From: JAIBDK01 sp965261915
GTDB taxonomy: Bacteria; Pseudomonadota; Gammaproteobacteria; Arenicellales; Poriferihabitantaceae
NCBI GenBank assembly: GCA_965261915.1
Contig: CBDHDW010000013.1
Coordinates: 744,001 to 808,000 of the forward strand
Direction of reading: 5' to 3'
Length of the DNA: 64,000 bases
Positions 18,801 to 27,155 of the stretch are shown piece after piece (the first letter of the stretch is position 1; every line of letters begins with the position of its first letter). The notes below the pieces were generated by a model that had not been told where the DNA came from, ran no database searches, and saw only the letters and a program-made list of their open reading frames with translations. The position numbers and the translations under genes were made by a program.

Positions 18801-18936
18801 CTGCCGAGGTAATCCGGTAATTCAGATCACGTTCTCCATCAAGCCTTTTGAGTTCGCCTTGAATCTGATATTTGTCAGCTAAAAATGATCGGATCGAATC
18901 ATCTTCAAACACGGGAAGCACGCACTGTCTTGTCAC
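15844..18936 (-). CDS. Three-domain protein: APH-type kinase, M23 peptidase-like domain, class III PLP aminotransferase/phospho-lyase
   Basis: The N-terminal third is an aminoglycoside/choline-kinase-like phosphotransferase (catalytic IIHNDVNDNNIIVD, then SIIDFGD). The middle is a lysostaphin-like M23 domain with its metal motifs (LHIGID and HVHF). The C-terminal 400 residues are a class III aminotransferase (NSGSEANDLAMRLA, DEVQTGLGR, and the PLP lysine in TLGKPLGNG). The pairing of kinase and PLP lyase matches the human hydroxylysine kinase / phosphohydroxylysine or phosphoethanolamine phospho-lyase families, so the likely chemistry is phosphorylation of an amino alcohol followed by elimination. 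No signal peptide is seen, so a cytosolic M23 domain is odd. The frame is open up to 19149, but that overlaps betA; I chose the GTG at 18936, which has AGAG upstream. Confidence 0.85.
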   Translation of the reverse strand: MTRQCVLPVFEDDSIRSFLADKYQIQGELKRLDGERDLNYRITSADSRYVFKVANLEESPALLGTQAEVFDRINRFNCDLICPQQIPSTDGKLLETIETEKGERHYCRLVTYIDGKLFSSIKPHTPELLADLGKSVASLNLALRGYQSEAVNRPLLWNMMSAVQTVDQFLPLIPEKAKTNLVRDYCERFTRNVIPLSDTLPKSIIHNDVNDNNIIVDERGPWSQSVKSIIDFGDMVESWEIVDLAVACAYAMLEKPRPLDAAIAIVSGYHKIKPLQDKEIQVLFDLICMRLCISVCICAHQKRLEPDNDYLAVSEQPAWQALRQLKQLQPDFVHYALRDACGLDPVPWSRSIANWLDENCMRFRSIVDLNLDSANLLVLDTSVASPALPAPAADYDPQTAEKEIFRATEDANCDAAIGRYDEYRLIYSGDDFSDETGHRRTLHIGIDIFMPAGSSVFASFDGEIYGIENNDLPLDYGGTVILKHVANIDGREQSFYTLYGHLAVESVFKNKIGEKVCGGDKIAEIGTYKENGHWPAHVHFTVITDMLGEISTFVGVGSHQFRRVWKSLCIDPASMLGLDRATGLTGKIGEGEDADDILGKLQKKRAQSLNPSLSLSYRQPIHIVRGDRQYLYDYTGRGYLDAVNNVPHVGHNHPVVVEAGISQARVLNTNTRYLYQQINDYAEKLLTMFPRPLDVCYLVNSGSEANDLAMRLACNYSGRHNRLILDHAYHGNLSSLIDISPYKHNAAGGKGSPNHVFTCALPDAYRNAVAGENDALSQYFLGNVDQQIFEAGKHGGVSLFIGEAISGCGGQVVLPDGYLEGVYDRVRAVGGICIADEVQTGLGRIGSHIWAFESQNVVPDIVTLGKPLGNGHPLAAVITTREIADSFNNGMEYFNTFGGNPVSCAIGNAVLEVLDNENLQKNASNVGAELLKNLTLLKSQFPIIGDVRGRGLFLGMELVNDAETLESAAKQASYIAERMKQEGILISTDGPLHNVLKIKPPMCFNLDNVKRFTSALEVILNEPYSKPTVY

Positions 18937-18988
18937 GGTAGCTCTGGTTTGATCTCTTAAGTAATGGATTGTTTTGTTCTCGAACAAA

Positions 18989-20644
18989 TTATCTTTGCTG
19001 TGTTTGCCAACTCTCTGAAATACCAATAGCCGCTTCAGACGGCTCAAGCATTCCCTTGCCCTTAACGATATCCGATGCACGTTCAGCAACCATGATCGTC
19101 GGTGAATTGAGATTGCCGTTAGGAATAGTCGGGAAAATCGAAGAGTCAATCACTCGCAGATTTTGAATTCCACGTACCCTTGTGTCGGGATCGACCACGG
19201 CCATTTCGTCTTGACCCATTCGACAGGTACACGATGGATGGTAAGCACTTTCGACACCTTGACGAATCCAGGCATCAATTTCATCATTGGATTGTACATT
19301 AACTCCCGGCTGGATCTCCTCACCCCGGTATTCTTGCATGGCTGATTGTCCGATAATTTCCCGTGTTAACCGAACACACTGACGAAATCCTTCACGATCT
19401 GATTCTTTTTCCAAATAGTTAAACAGGATTGAAGGCTTATCCAGAGAATCCGGTGAATTGATTCTGATTCGGCCGCGGCTCTTGGGTTTATTGTGCCCTA
19501 CGTGCACCTGAAAACCGTGGCCGTCAAAGGCTGCATTGCCGTCATACCGCATTGCTGCCGGTAAGAAATGATATTGAATATCCGGAGCTTTGATTCCGGC
19601 TTTTGATCGAATAAAAGCACAGGATTCAAAGTGATTTGTTGCGCCTAATCCGGTTTTATTTAAGTACCAGCGGGCACCAATTAAAAACTTGTTGCATAAA
19701 TCGAGTTTGCCATTGAGTGTGATTTTTTGATTACACCGGAACTGGAAATAAAATTCGAGGTGGTCCTGCAGGTTTTCACCGACACCCGGAAGATGATGAA
19801 CCACCTCTACTGCGGCGTTTCTCAAGACCGACTCAGGCCCGACACCTGAGACTTGTAGTAGTTGGGGCGAACCGACTGAACCGGCGCTAAGGATTACTTC
19901 ACGTGAAGCATTTATTCGTTTTAGCTGATTACCCTGCTGAAACTCAACACCGTATGCACGCTTATTGTCGAATAATATACGTTTAGTCAACGCTCTGGTT
20001 ATGACTTTGAGATTCGGTCGGCTCATTACAGGCTTAAGGTAGGCATTTGCGGTTGACCAGCGCACACCATTCTTGACGGTCATATGCATGGGGCCAAACC
20101 CCTCCTGACGAAAACCATTGTAATCTTCAGTATGAAAATACCCGGCTTGCGTTCCCGCCTCTATAAATGCGTCATACAAAGGATTTTGGCGATTATTTCC
20201 GTTGTTAACCGATAAGGGGCCGCCTTGACTGCGATAGTCATCCGAGCCAAATTTCCAGTCATCCGCTTTCTTAAAATAGGGTAAACAATGGTGGTAACCC
20301 CAACCGTCGGCACCTTCTGATTCCCATTCTTCATAGTCCATTGCATGGCCACGCACGTAAACCATGCCATTAATCGATGAGGACCCGCCCAGCACTTTTC
20401 CCCGCGGACAATGCATCTTTCGATTATCCAGAAAAGGTTCGGGCTCAGTGTGAAATTGCCAGGCGAAACGCTCAGTATTCATTGGGATCGACAATGCGGT
20501 CGGCATTTGAATAAACATACTATTGTCTTTGCCGCCAAATTCCAGCAGCAGCACACTCACTGAAGAATCCTCTGTCAGGCGGTTTGCCAGAATGCAGCCT
20601 GCAGAACCTGCACCTATCACAATATAGTCAAATGACTCACTCAT
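18989..20644 (-). CDS. betA: Choline dehydrogenase-like GMC oxidoreductase
   Basis: The 551-residue flavoenzyme has the N-terminal FAD-binding GAGSAGC motif (residues about 10-20), the GMC signature PRGKVLGGSSSINGMVYVRG, the second signature SAGSVGSPQLL, and the C-terminal YHPSCTCRMG and NLNSPTIM segments, all as in BetA. BetA oxidises choline to betaine aldehyde and partly on to glycine betaine. It lies between the GNAT gene and the fusion enzyme on the same strand. No betB or betI is in the window, so another alcohol substrate is possible. Confidence 0.85.
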   Translation of the reverse strand: MSESFDYIVIGAGSAGCILANRLTEDSSVSVLLLEFGGKDNSMFIQMPTALSIPMNTERFAWQFHTEPEPFLDNRKMHCPRGKVLGGSSSINGMVYVRGHAMDYEEWESEGADGWGYHHCLPYFKKADDWKFGSDDYRSQGGPLSVNNGNNRQNPLYDAFIEAGTQAGYFHTEDYNGFRQEGFGPMHMTVKNGVRWSTANAYLKPVMSRPNLKVITRALTKRILFDNKRAYGVEFQQGNQLKRINASREVILSAGSVGSPQLLQVSGVGPESVLRNAAVEVVHHLPGVGENLQDHLEFYFQFRCNQKITLNGKLDLCNKFLIGARWYLNKTGLGATNHFESCAFIRSKAGIKAPDIQYHFLPAAMRYDGNAAFDGHGFQVHVGHNKPKSRGRIRINSPDSLDKPSILFNYLEKESDREGFRQCVRLTREIIGQSAMQEYRGEEIQPGVNVQSNDEIDAWIRQGVESAYHPSCTCRMGQDEMAVVDPDTRVRGIQNLRVIDSSIFPTIPNGNLNSPTIMVAERASDIVKGKGMLEPSEAAIGISESWQTQQR

Positions 20645-20846
20645 ATTCGAACACGGTTGGATTTAGTCAATCAAATTGTAGATCAATATGCTGACATAGA
20701 ACGGACAAAATTTGCTTTTTCGGCTTAGACTAATCGCAAAGACAAACAGGTTAAGCCACCATCCATTTTTGAAATTTCTGATGAAGTCTCGCCGTTTCCT
20801 GAAAATTTTGATGGTGAACGGCAAATCGCACGGCTACAGTTTTCCA

Positions 20847-21308
20847 TTAGATTAGTTTCTCCATAAACACTGACATAGGGTCATCCATTGGATAGTCTCC
20901 AAATGAGCCGCGATGCGAATAACCCAATTTTTCATACAGGCCGATGGCTTCGGGTTGATATACACCGGTTTCCAGGCGAAGTACTTTAACTCCCCGACGT
21001 TTTCCATCGTCCTCCAATCTATTCATAATATCCTTTGATACGCCCTTTCCACGCATGCTTTGAACCACAAAAACGCGCTTGATTTCGCCGTACTGCTCAG
21101 ATTCAGCAACATATTTAATCGCACCTATGCCGATTAACCCGGCGGCTGAAAACGCACCAATAAAATAGACACTATCATTCGCTAATTCTGCAACGGGATC
21201 CAGATGGTTAGATTCTTCCGGGTAAATCGATAACTGGTAATCATCCAGCTCTTTTATCAATCGTTGAACATCTGAACGAAGGGGATCGACTTGCTCAATC
21301 AATATCAT
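20847..21308 (-). CDS. GNAT-family N-acetyltransferase
   Basis: The 153-residue protein has the acetyl-CoA binding motif around VVQSMRGKGVSKDIM (residues about 78-95) and a C-terminal GLYEKLGYSHRGSFGDYPMDDPMSVFMEK typical of GNAT enzymes. Its ATG overlaps the stop of the upstream M24 gene (ATGA, 21305-21308), so the two are translationally coupled. The substrate is not predictable. Confidence 0.85.
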   Translation of the reverse strand: MILIEQVDPLRSDVQRLIKELDDYQLSIYPEESNHLDPVAELANDSVYFIGAFSAAGLIGIGAIKYVAESEQYGEIKRVFVVQSMRGKGVSKDIMNRLEDDGKRRGVKVLRLETGVYQPEAIGLYEKLGYSHRGSFGDYPMDDPMSVFMEKLI

Positions 21309-22009
21309 AACCAGTCAGTTTCAAGAGGATAGTCGGTCATTAGTCTCGCACCATCTTGGGTTATTAAAACCTGCTCTTCCAGCTTTATGCCTTCGCCACT
21401 CTTGTCCGAGCCGATATAAGATTCAACGCAAAGCGTCATGTTTTCTTCAATGATCCCGTCGTATCCTCCCAGTTCCAGCTTATCGGCATGCTTGATACTG
21501 GGATACTCGTCCGCTAACCCGACACCATGAATCAGGGAACTGTACTTGTTATTGGCAAATTCTGCCGGAATTTTCCATCCCGCGCGAGCAGCCTCGTGAA
21601 AACTCATACCCGGCTTAAGCATGTCAACATTATGCTGAATTTGTTCATAAGCGCAGGCATATATACGGCGCTGTTCATCACTTGGCTTGTCTCCGCAAAC
21701 CCAGCTCCGTGACATATCGGCACAGTATCCGTACGGGCCAATCAAATCAGTATCAAAACTGACGATATCCCCGAGCTCAATAGCACGCATGGAACACTCC
21801 CGAAACCACGGAAAGGTTCTCGGCCCTGAAGACAGCAGTCGAGTTTCAATCCATTCGCCGCCGAGCGAAATATTGGCTTCATGCAGCTTCGCCCACAGTG
21901 CATTTTCGGTTATTCCGGGCTCTAGTGCCTGTTTCATTTTGCCAATTCCGATTTCACAAACATCGATCGCATGCTGCCGAGCCGAAATATTACCTGATGA
22001 AATACTCAT
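21305..22009 (-). CDS. M24-family (DddP/Xaa-Pro peptidase-like) catalytic domain, lacking the N-terminal half
   Basis: The 234 residues cover one pita-bread fold with metal ligands in FDTDLIGPYGYCADMSRSW (two Asp), LIHGVGL (His), VESYIG (Glu) and KLEEQVLI (Glu). The stretch GGEWIETRLLSSGPR...PWFREC closely resembles, from memory, the same region of the DMSP lyase DddP, but also related Xaa-Pro peptidase-like proteins. Both are 400-450 residues long. Here the creatinase-like N-terminal domain is absent, and only 34 bp separate this ORF from caiD. It is either a genuine short form or a deletion product. It is coupled to the downstream GNAT gene. Confidence 0.75.
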   Translation of the reverse strand: MSISSGNISARQHAIDVCEIGIGKMKQALEPGITENALWAKLHEANISLGGEWIETRLLSSGPRTFPWFRECSMRAIELGDIVSFDTDLIGPYGYCADMSRSWVCGDKPSDEQRRIYACAYEQIQHNVDMLKPGMSFHEAARAGWKIPAEFANNKYSSLIHGVGLADEYPSIKHADKLELGGYDGIIEENMTLCVESYIGSDKSGEGIKLEEQVLITQDGARLMTDYPLETDWL

Positions 22010-22043
22010 ATGACCTGCCGGTTAGCGGGTTAAGCTGTGTTGC

Positions 22044-22826
22044 TTATCTTCCCTTCCAAACCGGGCTGCGTTTTTCCGCAAAAGCCAATGCTCCCTCGTG
22101 CATATCTTCGCTGTTATACAAGGTCTCAACCGTCGGCAGATCCTGTCTGTTGAGCATGTCGATGGACGGTTGAAAGTCCATGTTTTCCGTCGCCCGAATC
22201 GTTTCCTTTATCGCCGCGAAAACCAATGGCGGTCCTTCAGCCAGTGTATTTGCCAGCTCCCTCGCCCTCGTTAACAACGTATTCGCTGCAACAACTTCAT
22301 TCACCAAACCCCAGCGAGCCGCTTCCGACGCGTCCATCCATCGTCCGCTCAACAACAGTTCCATTGCGATGTGATAAGGCACTCGTTTAGGTAACTTGAG
22401 TGTTGCCGCATCCGCCAATGTCCCGGCATTAATCTCAGGAAGGGCAAAAGTGGCGTGCTCAGCCGCAAGAATAATATCGGCTGAGATCATCAGCTCAAAA
22501 CCGCCGCCGCAGGCAATCCCATTAACCGCTGCAATGACAGGTTTGTTGAGATTCGGCAATTCCTGAAGTCCCCCAAAACCACCAACGCCAAAATCCGTTG
22601 TCGCATCCTCCCCTGCAGCTGCCGCTTTCAGGTCCCACCCGGCACAAAAAAACTTTTCTCCACCGCCGCTTATGATCGCAACACGAAGATCTGGATTATC
22701 TCTGAATTCTGCAAATACACGCCCCATCTCCTGACTGGTCGGCGCATCAATTGCGTTCGCTTTAGGTCGATCGAGTGTGACCTCAAGCACGTTACCATCT
22801 ATGTGTGTTTTAACTGATTCAGTCAT
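22044..22826 (-). CDS. caiD: Carnitinyl-CoA dehydratase-like enoyl-CoA hydratase
   Basis: The 260-residue crotonase-fold protein resembles CaiD over its length: LDRPKANAIDA near the start, FFCAGWDLKAAAAGE, VNGIACGGGFEL (oxyanion hole and catalytic Glu region), and the characteristic end SEDMHEGALAFAEKRSPVWKGR. CaiD interconverts crotonobetainyl-CoA and carnitinyl-CoA. Flanking genes for a CoA ligase, an acyl-CoA dehydrogenase and an SDR fit a beta-oxidation-like path for carnitine or gamma-butyrobetaine. A related crotonase substrate cannot be excluded. Confidence 0.8.
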   Translation of the reverse strand: MTESVKTHIDGNVLEVTLDRPKANAIDAPTSQEMGRVFAEFRDNPDLRVAIISGGGEKFFCAGWDLKAAAAGEDATTDFGVGGFGGLQELPNLNKPVIAAVNGIACGGGFELMISADIILAAEHATFALPEINAGTLADAATLKLPKRVPYHIAMELLLSGRWMDASEAARWGLVNEVVAANTLLTRARELANTLAEGPPLVFAAIKETIRATENMDFQPSIDMLNRQDLPTVETLYNSEDMHEGALAFAEKRSPVWKGR

Positions 22827-22880
22827 GTTTCACCTTTTTAAATAGTTATCCAACGGATCAGGTTCTTTCGTGGGGAGATA

Positions 22881-24953
22881 TCAAAGCGTATTTTGTCGAA
22901 TTAGCGCATCAGCAGCAACAGCACCCTGCCCTTTGGCTTTAACCATCAACGGATTAATTTCAAGTTCGACCAGATTGATTTCGGATGACCTTATCAGATT
23001 CCCGATCGATTCAATCGTATCGATAATCGCTTCAATATCGGCAATTTTTCGGCCGCGATAGCCGTTCAATAACGGCCAGGTTTTTAAACTGCGTAATGCC
23101 GCTAGAATTTGTTGTGTATCCAGCGGGAAAAACAGAATTTGCCGATCCCTGATGAGTTCGACCAATGTTCCGCCAAATCCCAATATCAGGTATTTTCCAA
23201 ATAAGTCATCATAGCTCACCCCCAGCAGCAGCTCAGCCACCGATTCCTCAATCTGTTTCTCCAGCATAACTCGATCAGACAGTGCAAACAGTCTGTCCGA
23301 GTGGAATCTAACCGCATCGCCATTCGAAATATTTAGTTGTACTGCACCGATTTCCGATTTATGCGCGATATCATCGGCAACTGCCTTCATTACTAGCGGA
23401 TATCCCAACTGTTCCGCCGCAGCTACGGCATCACAAGAGGCAGTAATAAGCACCGAGTCAGGCACCGTCACATTCATCTGCCCGAGCAACTGTTTCGCCT
23501 CAAACTCGTTCATACCTTTGATATTACCGGCACTATGTTGTTCATCAATCAGAATGATTTCCGGCAACGGTTTATGCTCTTTCCACGCCCTGCCGATTCT
23601 GCTCATTGTCTCAATTGCCGCAAGTGCCTGCTCCATTCCCAGTAAAGGGGCGACTCCATTGGATATTAAGTTTTGTCGGATTTCCTCTGTATAGGTTTCC
23701 GACAGACAGGTTACCACCGCGCCCTTGCAGCCGGATTGATTACAGGCATCGACAAAAGCCATCGCGGCATCGATCCATTCCGTCATGTCGCAATTGTTGA
23801 CATGTGGAAAGTCTATGATCAGCAGCGCCAGATCATAGCCGCCGCCCATCATCGCAGCAAAAGTTGCTGTCATTCGTTGTTTGTTGCCCCAGATAAACGT
23901 GTGATAGTCCAGCGGATTATCAATTGCAACATAATCGTTTAAAGTCAAGCGCAAACTCACTCTGTGATCGTCTGTTATCGAAGGAAACTCGAGATCCCGA
24001 TCTACACTTAAATCGGCAATAAGTGATGCTTCTCCCCCGGAGCAACTCATCGAACATAATTTATTGCCTTTCAATGGTCCAATGACGCAGGCCAATTTCA
24101 AACTTTCAAGAAATTCTTCGATGTTATCAACCAGACCAACGCCCAGTCTCTCAAACATCGCCTCATACAAACCAGCCTCACCTGCAAGCGTTGCAGTATG
24201 ACTCATGGTTATCCTCGCACCGATATCGGATTTCCCGGTTTTCAGTACAATAATGGGAATACCGCGTTGTCGGGCACGAGCCGCCAGTTCAATGAACAAC
24301 GGTAAGTTTTTCAAGCCTTCAATGTGTAATCCAATGGCTTTAATTTTTGGGTTTTCGAGCGCCGCAACCACCGCTTCCTCTATACCAATTACGGCTTGAT
24401 TGCCTATCGTAATCAGCCAGGAAATCGGTAAACCACGTTGCTGCAGAGTGAAATTGATACCGATATTACCGCTTGAAGAAATGATTGCCACACCTTCTTC
24501 GGTGCGTGTAAGCCCATGCTGGTCTGGGAAAAGTGCTGCACCAAGCAAGGTGTTAATATAGCCATAACAATTTGGCCCTAGAACCGGCATATCTTCCGCA
24601 GCGTCCAGCAGTCGTGATTGTCTATCCTGGCCATTTTCACCGACCTCCTTAAATCCGGAAGCCAAACACACCGCACCACCAACACCCATTGACTTCAATT
24701 GAGCAACAACCTCGATAGTCGGGTCTGCCGGGATACCAACGAATACAGCATCCGGAATCTCGGGTAATTCATCTAGCGAACTCAGGCAAGAAACTCCAGC
24801 CATCGTTTCCCTTTTCGGGTTGATCGCCCACAGCTTGCCTGCATACCCCAGTTTTTGTGTTTGCTGGAGCACACGTTCACATTCCTTACCACCAATAACG
24901 ACGATCGATTGTGGATTCAGCAAACGTAACAGTTTTTCTTTGCTCACATTCAC
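22881..24953 (-). CDS. ADP-forming acyl-CoA synthetase (fused alpha/beta)
   Basis: The 690-residue protein has an N-terminal CoA-binding Rossmann domain (PQSIVVIGG... GPNCYGYIN), a succinyl-CoA-ligase-like domain with the phosphohistidine motif MSHTATLAGE, and a C-terminal ATP-grasp domain (YPLVMKAVADDIAHKSEIGAVQLNI, ending VELEINPLMV). It thioesterifies a carboxylate with ATP and CoA, giving ADP. Position between caiD and an acyl-CoA dehydrogenase gene suggests it activates the pathway substrate. The same superfamily contains the ATP-dependent DMSP lyase DddX, so that alternative should be kept in view. Confidence 0.85.
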   Translation of the reverse strand: MNVSKEKLLRLLNPQSIVVIGGKECERVLQQTQKLGYAGKLWAINPKRETMAGVSCLSSLDELPEIPDAVFVGIPADPTIEVVAQLKSMGVGGAVCLASGFKEVGENGQDRQSRLLDAAEDMPVLGPNCYGYINTLLGAALFPDQHGLTRTEEGVAIISSSGNIGINFTLQQRGLPISWLITIGNQAVIGIEEAVVAALENPKIKAIGLHIEGLKNLPLFIELAARARQRGIPIIVLKTGKSDIGARITMSHTATLAGEAGLYEAMFERLGVGLVDNIEEFLESLKLACVIGPLKGNKLCSMSCSGGEASLIADLSVDRDLEFPSITDDHRVSLRLTLNDYVAIDNPLDYHTFIWGNKQRMTATFAAMMGGGYDLALLIIDFPHVNNCDMTEWIDAAMAFVDACNQSGCKGAVVTCLSETYTEEIRQNLISNGVAPLLGMEQALAAIETMSRIGRAWKEHKPLPEIILIDEQHSAGNIKGMNEFEAKQLLGQMNVTVPDSVLITASCDAVAAAEQLGYPLVMKAVADDIAHKSEIGAVQLNISNGDAVRFHSDRLFALSDRVMLEKQIEESVAELLLGVSYDDLFGKYLILGFGGTLVELIRDRQILFFPLDTQQILAALRSLKTWPLLNGYRGRKIADIEAIIDTIESIGNLIRSSEINLVELEINPLMVKAKGQGAVAADALIRQNTL

Positions 24954-24982
24954 GAAATCAATCTCGAATTCAGGATACTGAA

Positions 24983-26146
24983 TTAATCTGTTTCAAGCGG
25001 TCTTAGAATTGATCTGGAGATGATGAGACGCTGTATCTCACTGGTCCCTTCCCAAATGCGCTCCACTCGCGCATCGCGCCAAATTCGTTCCAGCGGCAGA
25101 TCCGACATTAAGCCCATACCGCCATGAATCTGAATGGCTTCATCAGCAATAAATGCCAGTGCTTCCGTGGAGGCCAGTTTTGCCAATGCAGCATCCATAT
25201 CCGACATTTGATTTGAATTTGCTCGAGCACCCGCCTGATAAGTAATCAATTCTGCTGACCGTCTTTTCAATTCCATATCGGCAAGTTTGAAACTCACACC
25301 CTGAAATTTACCGATGGTCTGATTAAATTGTTTCCTCGCCGCTGCGTACTCACAGGCCAATTCAAAAGCCCGATCACAACGACCAAGGCAAATCGCGGCA
25401 ACCTGCAGTCGAGTATTTCCCAGCCAGTCGTTGGCAACTTCGAATCCCTGGTCTACTTCTCCCAGTAGCTGGGATTTTGGGATACGGCAATTATCAAATT
25501 CAAGTATAGAATTGTGATATCCCCGATGCGAAACGCTGTCGTAACCTGGCCGAATATTATATCCCGGTGTTCCGGTATCAATAAGAAAAGCGGTTATCCG
25601 TTTACGCGGACCCCTTGCTGTTTCATCTACTCCAGTTGCAGCAAATAAAATCACAAAATCGGAAACATCGGCATGACTGATAAAGTGCTTCGTGCCATTG
25701 ATTACAAAATCGTCTCCATCAGCATCTGCTTTACAGGACATCGACCGCACATCAGAGCCGGCACCCGGTTCGGTCATTGCCAGACAATCTGTCTTTTCAC
25801 CGGCGACACATGGATACAGATATTTATCTCTTTGTTCTCCTTCACAAGCCTGCAGAATATTGCTTGGACGTGCGACTGAATACTGCAGGGCATAATTGGC
25901 TCGACCCAACTCCCTGTCAAGCATACACATTGATAACGGATCCAATCCGCCGCCACCTAAATCTGTTGGCATATTTGCAGCATACAACCCAACCTCGAGA
26001 GATTTTGCGATGACTTGATGTCGTAACTCATCACTAAGCTCACCCGTACGCTCAACTTCGGCTTCATGGGGATACAGCTCCTCTTCAACAAACCTTCGTG
26101 CAGTTTCGATAACCAACTGCTGTTCTTCTGTGTAGTCAAAATTCAT
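24983..26146 (-). CDS. Acyl-CoA dehydrogenase
   Basis: The 387-residue flavoprotein has the family signatures ALQYSVARPSNI, MTEPGAGSDVRSM, a FAD/ETF-binding middle, IQIHGGMGLMSDLPLERIWRDARVERIWEGTSEIQR, and a Glu in WEGTSE at the usual catalytic position. It lies 29 bp upstream of the CoA-ligase gene and 27 bp downstream of the SDR gene. In the inferred pathway it would desaturate an acyl-CoA such as gamma-butyrobetainyl-CoA to crotonobetainyl-CoA. The substrate is inferred from context only. Confidence 0.88.
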   Translation of the reverse strand: MNFDYTEEQQLVIETARRFVEEELYPHEAEVERTGELSDELRHQVIAKSLEVGLYAANMPTDLGGGGLDPLSMCMLDRELGRANYALQYSVARPSNILQACEGEQRDKYLYPCVAGEKTDCLAMTEPGAGSDVRSMSCKADADGDDFVINGTKHFISHADVSDFVILFAATGVDETARGPRKRITAFLIDTGTPGYNIRPGYDSVSHRGYHNSILEFDNCRIPKSQLLGEVDQGFEVANDWLGNTRLQVAAICLGRCDRAFELACEYAAARKQFNQTIGKFQGVSFKLADMELKRRSAELITYQAGARANSNQMSDMDAALAKLASTEALAFIADEAIQIHGGMGLMSDLPLERIWRDARVERIWEGTSEIQRLIISRSILRPLETD

Positions 26147-26173
26147 CTTAATTAATTCTTTCTTGGATGTGGG

Positions 26174-26956
26174 TTATTCGTCGAGGCCAGAGAAGTTTTC
26201 CAAATGGCCATCTACATTCATCACCTGCCCAGTAACACGGGATGCAGAATCAGACGCAAGAAATACGGCCATATCGGCGATATCCTGAGCATCAATAAAA
26301 GTTCGAAGTGAACAACTCTGGGTGTACTTGTCCCGAACCTGCTGCTCAGTAATACTTTTTGAACTCGCTTCTGCCACGATCACACGATCCATACGTTCAC
26401 CTCGAATACTGCCCGGGCAGATCGCATTCACTCTTATCCCGGCAACACCCAGCTCCATTGCCAACGATTTAGTTAGACCAATAACACCCCATTTCGCAGA
26501 AGCATACGGTGACCTTAACGGGTAGCCATGCCAGCCTGCTGTTGATGAGATGTTAATAATATTTCCACTACCGGCTCTGCGCATATGGGGAATAATTTGA
26601 CTGCAAAACAAAAATGCCGCATCCAGATTGACCGCAATACAGTGCCGCCAGTCTTGCAGTGAAATCTCCTCGACAAACCCGGTGGGCCCCGCAATTCCGG
26701 CGCAATTCACCATTACATCAATCCTTCCCAATTGATCGATATGAGAGTCAACAACCCTTGTAATATCACTTTCATTTGAAACATCACATTGTGTCACCAA
26801 AGCATTAGGGTGATCCTGTCGAAATTGATCGTTTGCTTTGTCATCAATATCAGCAACGTGCAGATTCGCGCCCGCGGATAGAAATGATTTGGAAATAGCT
26901 TTACCAATTCCATTTGCTCCAGCAGTTACCAGAACAGTTTTGTTAGCGAAATTCAT
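26174..26956 (-). CDS. Short-chain dehydrogenase/reductase
   Basis: This classical SDR has the cofactor motif TAGANGIG near the N-terminus, DVSNE, the VNCAGIAGP motif, the catalytic Ser-Tyr-Lys (ISSTAGWHG, then YASAK), and the C-terminal DGHLENF. The frame is open from a TTG at 26983, but the ATG at 26956 starts the usual SDR N-terminus. It is the first gene of the minus-strand catabolic block. In the inferred route it could oxidise a 3-hydroxyacyl-CoA or carnitine. Acidic residues after the second strand (VADIDDK) favour NAD(H). Confidence 0.88.
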   Translation of the reverse strand: MNFANKTVLVTAGANGIGKAISKSFLSAGANLHVADIDDKANDQFRQDHPNALVTQCDVSNESDITRVVDSHIDQLGRIDVMVNCAGIAGPTGFVEEISLQDWRHCIAVNLDAAFLFCSQIIPHMRRAGSGNIINISSTAGWHGYPLRSPYASAKWGVIGLTKSLAMELGVAGIRVNAICPGSIRGERMDRVIVAEASSKSITEQQVRDKYTQSCSLRTFIDAQDIADMAVFLASDSASRVTGQVMNVDGHLENFSGLDE

Positions 26957-27106
26957 CAGAGATCGACATCCGAACCAGGACAATTAGAGAGACGAAACTT
27001 ACTCTTCTTAAACGGTATTTTGCAAGTAATTTTTTAAATTACCTGCACCGGATTTCAATGCATTAACACCTAGCCTTTTTCGGTATCACTACGAAAAGCA
27101 GACAAT

Positions 27107-27130
27107 AAAAAAGCGCTTGATAGCGCTTTT
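27107..27130 (-). terminator. Rho-independent terminator after the cytochrome P460 gene
   Basis: AAAAGCGC and GCGCTTTT form an 8-bp stem around a 6-nt loop, followed on the minus strand by a T-run. It lies about 25 bp past the minus-strand stop at 27156 and separates that gene from the SDR operon. Confidence 0.75.
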
Positions 27131-27155
27131 CTACGATAAATTTAGTAAAACCTGT

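Noticed and set aside
18989..19149. N-terminal extension of the kinase-M23-aminotransferase ORF into betA
   Set aside because: It overlaps the conserved betA C-terminus in another frame and has no family similarity; an internal start is more likely.
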